NCBI GenBank assembly: GCA_902651635.1
Contig: CACRSC010000084.1
Coordinates: forward strand, 1,381,252-1,445,251
Source of the DNA: Mastigamoeba balamuthi
Lineage: Eukaryota > Evosea > Mastigamoebida > Mastigamoebidae
Direction of reading: 5' to 3'
Length of the DNA stretch: 64,000 nucleotides
Of this stretch, positions 21,426-31,263 are shown in pieces (within the stretch, counting starts at the first letter, position 1; each line of letters opens with the position of its first letter). A model generated the notes under the pieces. It ran no database searches and was not told the origin of the DNA. It saw only the letters and a program-made list of their open reading frames with translations. Made by a program: the position numbers and the translations under genes.

Positions 21426-23129
21426 ATGACGACAGGGCGATTGTGCGACCAGGAGGTGACGCTTTTCGTGGAGCTGCACCCCGCGTGGGCCGAGCGGGCG
21501 GCGGACCCCCGCGAGCGCCCGCAGCTGCTCGACTCGCGCGACTTCCGCGAGTTTGCCGAGGGCCTCCAGAACGGCGACGTCTCGGGCATGTACTACAAGT
21601 ACGGGCCCCGCATCCTCGAGGCCTTCACCAAGACCCAGGCACGCCGATGTGGCAGGGGTGGGGGTGGGGGGTGGGTGGGGTCCCATGCCGGGGCGCGTCT
21701 CGCGTTTTCGCCCCCCCGTTCTTTTCGTATTTGCGCCGCGTCCAATTTGAATTCGCGGGGGGCGAATTGAATCAATTGGGCGGCCACCCCCCTACGGACG
21801 CTTCTGCGCCGCTTTTCCGGCGCCGCCGGGCCCTGCCGGGGCCGCGCGAGGGGCGTGGGGGTGCTGCGAGGTCGCGGGCGTCGCGTTTGGAGCACAGCGG
21901 GGGCCCCATCCCTCCCTCCCCTTCGCCCGGCAGCAATCAATTGCTGGCGCTGTATCTGAGGGGGTCGGCTGGTGTGTGTCTCGCATTCCTCCCCCCGCCC
22001 CCCCTGCGCCCAGCGGTGGCCGCTCGCCCTGGCAGAGGGGGTTGCGATCCCCGGGGTCGCTTGTTTGGCGCGCTATTTTTGCTGCTCTGCAGAGGGCCGA
22101 GCTCTGCAGGGTGCAGCCGCCCGGGAGTGGCCTCCCTTCAATCGAGTGACGTCACTGCCGCCTCCCTCTCCTCTCGTGGGGGCTGGCCCAGCCCCCCTCC
22201 CGGAGTGGCGTTGAGAGCGAGGGTGGTCTCAGCTCAGTTTGGTCTGATTTCGATACGCGCCATTCAATTGTTTTGCTGTTACGCGTTTACTTCGGATTCG
22301 CGCGCATCTTCTGGGCGGCACGCACAGGGTTATTTTGCGATTCCGGGTCTGAATGCGGTGCCTGGGGCGTGGACAGCTGATCGAGGCGGCCAAGGACCAC
22401 GGGGCCAAGGCGGTGCTGGCGATGGCCAAGGGCAAGCTGATCGACATTGTCAGGCACGTGCTCGACGTCGAGGAGGACACGGAGGACGAGCGCGTCGTCG
22501 AGAACGAGGACTCGGACCCCACGACGCGCAGGGCCGCCACCGCCACGACGCTCGTCGCGGGCGAGGGCCTCGAGCTCGAGTTCCGCTACCAGCGCTGCAC
22601 CGTCGTCGTCCACGCGTCGGGCACGGCCACTGTCGACTCGGTCTTCGAGGAGGCCCTCACGAGCTCCCGCGGCTTCAACTTCGAGGGCACGTGGCCCACT
22701 TCACCGTTTTTTATTTTGCTCTCGGGGGCGTTTCTGACGGCATAATCGGCGCGTCAGACTTTGGGCACCTGTACAAGGCGAAGATCACGCGGCTGGGGGT
22801 CGTCATAACGTCGCCGCTGAGCGACGGGGAGCCGCGGGAAGACGGGACGGATTCGGACGGCGTCAAGACGCTCAACGCGGGCAAGACGACGCTCGGGGTG
22901 CGACAGAGCCCGCCGCCAGCGATCCCAGCAGGTCGCATGCACTCGGCCTCACCCCTCCCTCTTTTTGCCTGCGCAGCACGTGGGGCTGAAGAAGGGCGAC
23001 GCGTTCACGTGGCTGTTTGACTTTGGGGACAACTGGCGCTTCAAGGTGGCCGTCAAGGGCAAGGTGAGCGTCATGGACGGCAAGGTGACCGTCCTCAAGA
23101 GGATAGGCAAGCCGCCCAAGCAGTACTAG
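21426..23129 (+). CDS. pRiA4b ORF-3-like (IS1096 passenger-type) domain protein
   Basis: Exons 21426-21638, 22377-22686, 22758-22897, 22977-23129; all in phase, 271 residues. The C-terminal half carries the domain known from plasmid pRiA4b ORF-3 and IS1096 passenger proteins: LELEFRYQRCTVVVHASG, DFGHLYKAKI, GLKKGDAFTWLFDFGDNW and a lysine-rich end. The N-terminal region (about 100 residues) is helical with an acidic stretch. Introns 1 and 2 start GCACGC and GCACGT; intron 1 is 735 nt and contains three CAATTG hexamers. The sequence just before the ATG looks like an acceptor (CCCCCAG), so an upstream exon is possible. Function unknown; the domain is mostly bacterial, suggesting ancient transfer followed by intron gain (inference). 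Confidence 0.75.
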
Positions 23130-23413
23130 CGACCCTGGATTTGGCTCTCCCCCTCTGTTCTCCCCTGACGTTCACTTTATACACACGCCCTTCTTTTTTT
23201 CCCCCACCGAGTCTCTCTTGTGTTCACTTGAGCTGTATGTACTCTGCACGGCATGCTCAACTGCCCTCAGGTCAATTTCCACTGGGCAGTCTTGTCGAGA
23301 GGACCTGCTGCTGTCTCCTGAACGAGGCATCCGACCGATACAAAATGAGCCTGGGCTGTGGGTATTGGAATGCTTGTGGCAACGACGGCGGTGGTGCCTG
23401 CGCGTGTGTTGCT

Positions 23414-24453
23414 TCACTCTGGTGTCGCTGTGGTGGCCGTGGCCAGCAGCAGGCGCTCCAGCGACGACAGCCCTGTGATGTACCCGGCGTCCCGGAACTC
23501 GGGCCCCTTGCGCGTCGCGTGCGCAAAGTCGATCATGGTGGCCGAGGGCTCTGCGCTGGACTGCGCGTCGCCCTCGTAGACGAGCAGCAGCGACGAGGCG
23601 ACGAGCTCCCACCCGCCCTCGTGCTCCGCCCAGGCCCTGACCGCCGCCACGCGCCTCGCCAGCCCGCGGGCCACGGCCGCCGTGTCGTCGGCGGCCGAGA
23701 GGAAGACCCTGAGGCCGCCGACCATCTCGCGGTCGGTCATGAGGTTCCAGCCGAACGTCTTCTTGTCGTACCTGCGCTCGAGCACCTTCATGCCGCAGAA
23801 GCGGAACCCGTACACGCTCGTCGTGCAGCCCGCGTCCTGCCGCCTGTGCGCCTCGGCCTTCTCGGGCGTGCACTCGTCGTGCCACGTCCGCGTGCCCATC
23901 TTCATGTCCGCGATGCAGGGCCGCGAGTACCTGTAGGCGCACACACAGGGAGGGCTTCGAGTCAATTGACTGCTGATCGAAGGGGGTGCACTCCCACCTG
24001 GCCACCACGTCCTCCATGACGATGTACTTGGCCCCGCCCCGCTGCCGCAACCCGTAGTACTTTGGCGTCAGCTGCGCCAGCATCCCGCCGCTCTTCCCGT
24101 TGGCTGTCCGTTTTGCGCGCTTTTTGACTCAGAATTTTGAATACCCATCGATTTAATTTGCTCCGTTTCCCGTTTTAAAAAGCGGTAAAAATAGCGCGGA
24201 ATTATGACGCAGCAGAGGGAGGACGGAGAAAAGGCGGACCGAACTCGAAGAAGGCGAGCTCCTTGGGCTCGTCCACGCGCTTGAGGACCCTGCCCCTGTC
24301 GAAGAGGAGGGCGCCGCCGCCGTGGCCGCCGACCTGGTGGCCCTCCTGGGGCACTGCGTGGCGCTGCTCGCGTGCCGCGGCTGCTGCGTGGGTGCCCTCC
24401 TGCGAATCGCAGCCCTGGACGGAGATGAGGTCGCTGCTCGAGCCGCTGCCCAT
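23414..24453 (-). CDS. Inositol polyphosphate kinase (IPMK/IP6K/IP3K family)
   Basis: Phosphorylates inositol polyphosphates with ATP, usually in nucleus and cytosol (family knowledge). Exons 24453-24240, 24103-23998, 23930-23414; all in phase, 278 residues, within the family's shorter range. The signature PxxxDxKxG is present as PCIADMKMG. Also seen are an N-terminal QVGGH block, LTPKYYG, the SSLL element ASSLLLVYEG, the metal-binding MIDFAHA and the C-terminal DAGYITGLSSLERLL. Introns start GTCCGC and GTGGGA; the second contains the palindrome GTCAATTGAC. Which isomer it acts on cannot be told from sequence. The call is firm at family level. Confidence 0.9.
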
Positions 24454-25447
24454 CAGCAAAGATAAACTGCAGTGGTGCAGCACGACTGTTGGACTGTGGA
24501 AATAGCACGACAGAAGATTTCTTTTGCCTGACGATATCTTAATATTAAGATACCGAATTCTCCGGAATAAGAGATCTTTGCCCAGTTCCCAGAGGCAAGC
24601 CGGCCCCCACGCTGGCAGCAGGCAGCAGGGCAGAACAAGAGTCCTCACAGCTGACCAGGGAAGATGGGGGCATGCTCCCCGACAGCGTGACCCTACCTTC
24701 GCAAACCTAAGATCAATTGAGTGCGATCTACACTGGAATTCCATCGGAAATGAATATTATTGAGCAGCAGTTATTCCAGTTTGGCCTGACCGCCTCTCCC
24801 TCGTCATCCCCCGGCAGCCCAGCGCCTCTGAGGGGCTCCAGGGACCTCCCGAGCCTCGCAGGACCACCGCCCAGGCTGCAGGGCCCTGGCGTGCCACAGG
24901 GGCCCCGCGCCCTGCCAGTTTCCCTCAGCTCTGCGCAGCTCACGACTTCCTTACTCGGCTCGCGTTCGCCGCGTGTATTTTCACGGTTTTCCACCGCATC
25001 CGCCACGACTCTGGACTGAAAGGGCAACGGACCATACCGAATACGTCCAGAGCATCGGTCTCCTGGAGGGCGCCCGCGTGCCCCCGGCCCGCCAGCACCC
25101 CGTGCCCCGCAGGGCTCCGAGAGGACAGGGACTGCCACTCCGGGACCGCCACGGGGCGAGCGGCGGGGGGCGTGGAAGGCGCCAGCGGGGCAAAGCGGAG
25201 CCCCCGGCTGGGCTGCCGAAGAGGGGAAAAGCGAGGCAGCGGTGAGAAAGCAGCAGGAAAAGTCGGATACGCGGAGAGAGCGAGAGAGAAAGCGGAGCGG
25301 GGCAGCGTGACGTGTGGTCCCCGGTAGCCCAACGCCCCCTCCGCCATCTCAGAAATTAATAAAAAAACAAGCCAGCCAGCCCCCCCGGAGCCCAGCCGAG
25401 CCCAGCCAACACCCCCATCCATCCATCTTCCCCTGGGAGCCCACGTC
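24454..25447. other. Divergent intergenic region with an 18-bp palindrome
   Basis: Lies between the inositol polyphosphate kinase (minus) and the ART-like/Sel1 gene (plus). The perfect palindrome TATCTTAATATTAAGATA is at 24535-24552 and a TCAATTGA octamer at 24713. Otherwise no gene or RNA seen. Confidence 0.6.
24535..24552. repeat. Perfect 18-bp palindrome
   Basis: TATCTTAATATTAAGATA equals its own reverse complement. It lies about 80 bp upstream of the inositol polyphosphate kinase start, in otherwise mixed-composition DNA. It could be a transcription-factor site or hairpin. Confidence 0.85.
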
Positions 25448-28337
25448 ATGTCGACGCAGCCGCTGCTGACGCAGGAGGACATCGAGGCGGACGAGCGCCC
25501 CGAGGCGGCGCCCGAGGAGCAGCACCTGCTGTCGCGGCAGAGCGCCCGCCCCAGCCTCCTGCAGCTGCTGGCCCGCCGCATCACCGCCTCCTCCTCCTCG
25601 CCCAAGCTGCCCAGCCCCCGCGAGCACCCGCCCCAGCGTGCCAGCCCCAACACGTCGCCCTCCCTGGGCCCCAGCGTCGTCGGCGGCTCCGCAGAGTCCT
25701 CTCCGCGCTCCTCCGTGCTCTCCCCGTCGTCGTCGTCGGCGTGGCCACAGCAGTCGTCGTCGTCGTCGTCGGACAAGGTCGTCGTGTCGACGCCGGCAGG
25801 GCAGGTCGTCGTGCCGCGCGGGCCCGTCGTGGCGGACGCGGGGCTCCTGTGCCGCATGCTCGACGAGAGCGCTGCCCCGGGCGTCGTCCCCGGCGAGGAC
25901 GAGGCCCGCGCCGTCGCCCCCGCGGCGCTCCAGGGCCCCGGCACACCCGTACGCGCCCCTGGGGGGAGGCAGGGGGGAGGGGGAGGGGCTGGGGGGGACT
26001 GGGAGGGGCTCTGCTGGGTGGAATACGCGTGAGGAGACGTTTTCGGCCGCCAAGGGGCTTTTCCGGGGGGGCTGCATGCGGCCCCTGCGGGCTGCAGGGC
26101 CGCAGAGGGCACACACGCGCTCGGAGAGAAGCCGCCGCTGCTATTTCGGGGGCGGTGCCGAGGAATGCCGGGCGTCTATTTCCGGCCTCTGTTCTATTTA
26201 GGGCAGTTAGTCCACCGGAAAACACCAAATAGCCCTCTCTCACTCTCCTCAACCGTCTTTCCCCGTCGCTCCCGCCCCGCTGGGTGGCTCCCTCCCCCGA
26301 TCCCCGCTGGCAGAGCCTCTGGGTGATGGTGGCCCTTCTCATACTTCATCTATTCTGCTCTGCACCCGCTCGCTGCCCGCCTCAATTGAGTTGCAGCCCT
26401 CCCGGCCACTTGGCAGCCGCCCTCTTGTGTACAACGGGCGTTTGCGTTATGCGGCGGGTCGATTGGATTCTGCAGCCAACCCGAGCCCACGCACTGACCT
26501 CCCGCTCTGTGGCACCGCGCAGAGGACGAAGCTGGACGAGCTGCTGGTGCAGGTCACGGAGCCCGGCGAGGCCTCGGCCAGCGACGGCGCCGCGCACGAC
26601 AGCGCCGCGCTGGCGCTGTACCAGTGCAGCCGCTCGTTCCGCACGCGGGCCAACGCGGCCATGCGCTCGGGTGCGGACGCGGGCCCCTGGGCGGCGTTCG
26701 TGGCGGACCACCTGACGCCGGCCGTGCGCTCGCTGCGCCCCTACCGCGGGTTCCTCTACACGTGCGTCGAGCGCTCGGCGGTGTTCGGCCCCACGCGGGC
26801 GCCGTCGCGCGGGCAGCTGCTCGCCTGGCGGACCTTTGCCAGCGCGTCGACCGACGACGGGCAGGTGCTGGCCGTCTGCCAGGCCGCCAGCACGCAGCAC
26901 AAGCCCACGGTGGTCCTGCAGGCCTTTGTCAGCGAGGGCGCCTGGCTGCTGCCCGCGCGCCCCGCGTCGTCGTCGTCGCTCTTCCGCGAGGTCGTCCTCG
27001 AGCCCGGCTGGGTCTTCGACGTGGCCTGCGCGGGCGTCTGCCGCGGGGGCATGTCGCTGTTCGCCACGCTGGTGCAGCGCAGGCGCTCGCCCGACCTGCT
27101 GCCGCTCGACGCCCCGCAGCCCCCGGCCTCGCTCGACGTCTGCCTGCCGCTCGTCTGCCGCATGGTCGACGCCGGCAGCCCGCGCAGGGCCGTCGAGACG
27201 CTGCTCTGCGCGATGCACGCGCGGGCCGCGGGCGTCGCGGCCGAGGCGCTGCAGGACGACCTCGTGCGCCCCGGGTGGTTCGCGCTGCTGGGCTTCCGCT
27301 CGTCGTGGCCCGAGCTCTTCACGTCGGCCGACGTCGGCGAGGCCGAGCTGCTGCGCCGCGCCACCGAGGGCGCCGAGGCCGAGCGCCAGGCGGCCACCGC
27401 GCGGCTCTCGGCGCTGGCGCTCGACCACGGCGGGTCGCCGACGATGAACTGGCTCGCGGGCGTCTGGATGTGCAACGTCGCGCGCAACCACGCGATGGGC
27501 GTCCACCTGCTCTGCATGAGCTCCTCGGCCGGCAGCGCGCTGGGCTCCGTCGCCCTCGCCTCGTGCCACGAGGCCGGCGAGGTCACGTCGCCCGACCCCG
27601 CGACCGCCGTCGCGCTGTTCGAGAGCGCCGCCGTCGCCGGCAGCTGCGCGGCGCTCGTCGCGATGGGCCGCGCGCACAGGCGCGGGTTCGGCGTGCAGAA
27701 GGACGCCGGGGAGGCCTGCAGGCGCTTCAGCCTCGCGGCGGCCCAGGGCAGCACCAACGGCCTCTGCGAGCTCGGCTCGGCCTACCAGATGGGCGAGGGC
27801 GTCGTCCACGACGGGCGCGAGGCCGTGCGGCTGCTGCGCCAGGCCGCCGACCTCGGCTGCGCCCACGCGCAGTTCCTGCTGGCGCTCGCGTACAAGCAGG
27901 GCGACGGCGGGCTGCCGCGCGACCCCGTGACGTCGGTGCGCCTGCTGCGCCAGGCCGCGGACCAGGGCCACGGCACCGCGCTCAGCAACCTCGCCGTCTG
28001 CCTCATGAGCGGCGACGGCGTCGGCGCGCGCGACCCGCGCGAGGCCACGCGGCTGCTCAAGATCGCCGTCGAGAAGGGCAACTACCTCGCCGAGTTCAAC
28101 CTGGCCGTCTGCTACGAGAAGGGCAACGGCGTCCGGAAGGACCTCGAGGAGGCCTGCAGGCTCTTCGCCGTCGCCGCCGAGCACGGCAACATCGTCGCGG
28201 GCTTCCGCGCGGGCAACTGCTACAGGGACGGCGTCGGCTGCAAGAAGGACCTCAAGCTCGCCGTCAAGTACTACAGGATGGCCGCAGAGCACGGCCACGA
28301 GGGGTCCAAGCAGGCCCTCACCAGCCTCTACGCCTGA
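25448..28337 (+). CDS. Sel1-repeat protein with an ART-like central domain
   Basis: Two exons, 25448-25948 and 26523-28337, in phase 0; 771 residues. The N terminus is a disordered Ser/Pro-rich region with a leucine-zipper-like LLQLLARRI. The centre (about residues 200-330) resembles an ADP-ribosyltransferase core: PYRGFLYTCVE, then an STS-like AWRTFASASTDD, then FREVVLEPGW where the family has E-x-E. The first Glu is Phe, so Arg-specific transfer is unlikely. The C-terminal third holds at least seven Sel1-type repeats, for example EACRRFSLAAAQGSTNGLCE and EAVRLLRQAADLGCAHAQFL. Sel1 repeats scaffold partners; the enzymatic part may be degenerate. The Sel1 call is strong, the ART call tentative. 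The intron (574 nt) starts GTACGC. Confidence 0.75.
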
Positions 28338-28730
28338 GCAGCGGCACCCCGCCCAGGCCCCACGGCTCCCCCTGCTGTGTAGTTTGTTTTTGTGTTTCGT
28401 TGTGTCTGTGTGCGAGTGAGTGTGCGTGGCCGAGACCTGCCCGCGGAGTGCCGTGAGACTGGGACCCGAAGTGTACAGACAAACAGGATGCACCACCTTC
28501 ATTGTACGACCCGTGGGTGCGAGGATGCGCATTGCTGACACTGCCATTTACACAGAGTCGTGCAGACCTGACGGATGCCAGGGAGGAGGGGAACACGCGG
28601 CGTTGTATCAAGCCAGTCAGTCTTGGTCCAGGCCACCACCGACCCGAGAGCATCGCAGGAAGGGGCACGTCAGAGGAAATATCTTCTCGCATGACGTGGC
28701 AGCTGAACAGCCCGGAAAAAACTGACACAG

Positions 28731-30469
28731 TTGTTCGAGCGCCTCTCAGCACCCCCAAATACGGCCGTCGGCGACTGCGCGAACCGCTGCCTGCTCCGCG
28801 CGGGCGTCAGCGCCGGGGACGTGCGCGACGAGGCCCGGGCGTCGCTGCGCATCTTCGGCCCCGCGGTGCTCTCCAACTACTCGACGCTGGCCGTCGCCCT
28901 CGTCAACCTCGCCTTTGTCGGCAGGCTGGGCGCTGCCCCCATGGCCGCCTGCGCCCTCGGCACGACGCTCTACAACATCGCGGGCCTCAGCGGCGCCTGC
29001 GGCATCGCCTGCGCCCTCGACACGCTCTGCTCGCAGGCCCACGGCGCCCGCAACCCCCTCGGCGCCTCCCACGCCCTCCAGCGCGCCCTCGCGGCCCTCG
29101 CGGCCTACGCGGTCCCCGTCGCCGCGCTGCTGTGCTGCGTGGAGCCCATCCTGCTCTGCCTCGGCCAGGACAAGGCGCGCTGCTCTCAATTGACTCGGGC
29201 CACTGCTGTGTCCGCTCACCCCCACGCGCAGGAGGTGGCGAGGGCCAGCGCGAGGTTCCTGAGGGTCCTGGCGCCCGGGCTGCTGCCGGCCTTCTGGGCC
29301 GAGGGCCTCAGGCGCGCGCTCTACGCCGCGGGCGTCTCGTGGCCCCAGCTCGTCGTCAGCGCCGCCGGCGTCGCGCTGGTCGCCGCCCTCGACTGGCTGC
29401 TCATCCACGTCCTCGGCCTCGGCCTCGCGGGCTCCGCCGCTGCGCTGGCCGGCACGTGGGCGCTGCAGTTGGCGCTGCTGCTGGCCCTCGTGCGGGCGGG
29501 CGGCCTGCACTCGCTGGTGCTCGCCGGCGGGCTCTCGGGGGCTGCGCTGCGGCGCGGCTGGCGGGAGATGCTCTCGCTGGCGGGGGCGGGCTTCGCGATG
29601 ATCTGCAGCGAGTGGTGGGCGTTCGAGGCCTGCGCGTTCCTCGCGGGCCTCGGGGGCCCCGTGTCGCTGGCGAGCTTCTCCGTCGTCATGACGCTGCTCC
29701 AGTTCGTCTGGACGCTGCCGCTCAGCGTCAGCATCGCCAGCAGCGCCCGCGTGGGCTTCCACCTCGGCGCCAACGACCCGCGCCGCGCCCGCTTCGTCTG
29801 CTGGGCGGGCCTCTGTGAGCGCTCTTGTTGCCCTGCTGGCCTTCCGTCTGCTCTGACGCGGCCGCGCAGTCGCGGTGCTGGCGATGGAGGTCGTCTACGT
29901 GCCGCTGCTGGTGGCCCTCGGGAGGTTCTACGGAAGGGCGCTCACCGACGACGCGGCCGTGGTCGCTGCCACGGGCCGCCTCGTGCCGTACGGCGCGCTG
30001 GTGGCCGCGCAGGACGGCCTCAACGCGGTGCTCTGCGGCGTCCTCCGCGGGGCGGGGCTGCAGGCCTACGGGGCTGTCGGCACCGTGCTCAGCTACTACC
30101 TGATGGCCCTCCCCGTCGCCTGCGTGCTGCTCTTCGTCGCCAAGATCGGGACCAGGGCCCTCTTCATTGGCATGGCTGCGGGCATCACTGCCATGACCGC
30201 CCTGTTCTGCGTATGTCTCGTCTCGCCGCATCGCCAGCGCCGTATCTGGACGGAGGGGCTGACACTGGCAATGCCTGCAGGCCCGCATTGTTGTGCTCGA
30301 GTGGCCCAAGGTCGCTGCGGAGGCGCACGCGAAGCAGGCGAGGGCGACGGGGGAGAGCAGCGACATCGAGGGCGTCCCCCTCAACAACAGCAACAACAAC
30401 GAAGACCAGAATGCTGCTCCGAGTGAGGAACCTGCGGAGCTCGTTGCCAGCTCATCGCAGGGCCTCTGA
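28731..30469 (+). CDS. MATE-family multidrug/toxin extrusion transporter
   Basis: Cation-coupled efflux protein with about 12 membrane segments. Coding exons: up to 29174, 29232-29814, 29870-30210, 30281-30469, all phase-matched. The 5' end is unresolved: the frame opens after a stop at 28704-28706, there is no good ATG before the first membrane segment, and an upstream exon is likely. Landmarks are AVLSNYSTLAVALVNLAFVG, ALDTLCSQAHGARN, ILLCLGQDK-EVARASARFLR and FVWTLPLSVSIASSARVG. The 57-nt intron (29175-29231) begins GC and has no stop, so its retention would insert 19 residues into the junction after LGQDK. The cytosolic tail is Asn-rich and ends SSSQGL. Its last 110 bp and flank recur near 32.5 kb. 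Confidence 0.85.
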
Positions 30470-31110
30470 GCACTTGCGTGGTCAGCGCCCTCAATGCAAA
30501 CAATGGGGAGACACGGTGGCGTGCACTCACCACAGGAGCCACGGCCTCCAGGATACCCAAGCCGTCCTGGTCGGTGTGTGGTCAGACCGACCCTGTCAAC
30601 AGCCTCTTTCCCTCTGACATTCCTGAGGCGGGTTCCCAAAAACGCTGATGCATGATGGAGAGAGTCGATAGGAGCGTTGAGAGAATCGATGAAGGCACAA
30701 AGAAGTGGCCTGCGGCGTCGATAACCGTAATGTCGGATCGGATAACATGAATAACATTTCAACGAAGCCTCGAAATGTGCTCCACAAGAGCAGGCATAGC
30801 CACACAATCGGCTTCTGGGTGGTTCTCATGAAGATCTTCTTTACCGTCGAAGCGGAAGGGCGAGCAACATCCTTATCCTATGAAGATCTTGCCGTATGCA
30901 TGATTTAGTAAAGAATCTCGTTAGATTTGTTTGACTGTAGGCCCTGTATAACTGAAGGGCCGGATGGACGCGTGGCTGAGCCTACTGACTGTTGCCATCG
31001 GAGTAACGCTGGCCCTTGCCCTCGGCTCGTGGCTGAACGGTCGCCTGAGCTCCCTGCTGTGCCTCGCCAGGCGCGTGGACGTGAACAACCCCCGGTGTGT
31101 GCGCCTGCAG
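30362..31110 (+). repeat. Parent copy of a segmental duplication (MATE tail and flank)
   Basis: Contains the last codons of the MATE gene (from GTCCCCCTCAACAACAGC at about 30374), its 3' flank, and the start of a short frame at 30964. Blocks of this recur in the same order at 32499-32860, with about 415 bp (30575-30990) absent from the second copy. Confidence 0.75.
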
Positions 31111-31263
31111 CTCGAGGCCGTGTGCAGGGCGTTCCATCCACGTCTGGGCAGCAGCAGCCCACTCGGCCTCGCTGGCGCTCAGCTGCTCCGCGACATCTTC
31201 TCAGACCACATCGGTGCCTCACTGCCCTGCCCAGCGTTTGTTTTGTTGTGCCACAACAATTGA
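30964..31263 (+). CDS. Hypothetical short membrane-anchored protein or first exon
   Basis: A 99-residue frame with a convincing N-terminal hydrophobic segment (LLTVAIGVTLALALGSWL) followed by a cytosolic-looking Arg/Leu/Cys region. It is GC-rich at third positions, unlike the AT-richer DNA around it. It could be the first exon of a longer gene, since the end of the frame (PAFVLLCHNN) does not look like a natural C terminus. A decayed relative of its beginning lies near 32725-32815. No family recognised. Confidence 0.4.
   Translation: MDAWLSLLTVAIGVTLALALGSWLNGRLSSLLCLARRVDVNNPRCVRLQLEAVCRAFHPRLGSSSPLGLAGAQLLRDIFSDHIGASLPCPAFVLLCHNN

Noticed and set aside
26382-28547. Long minus-strand frame opposite the Sel1 gene
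   Set aside because: Arg/Ala/Val/Gly-rich antisense shadow; the plus strand contains clear Sel1 repeats.
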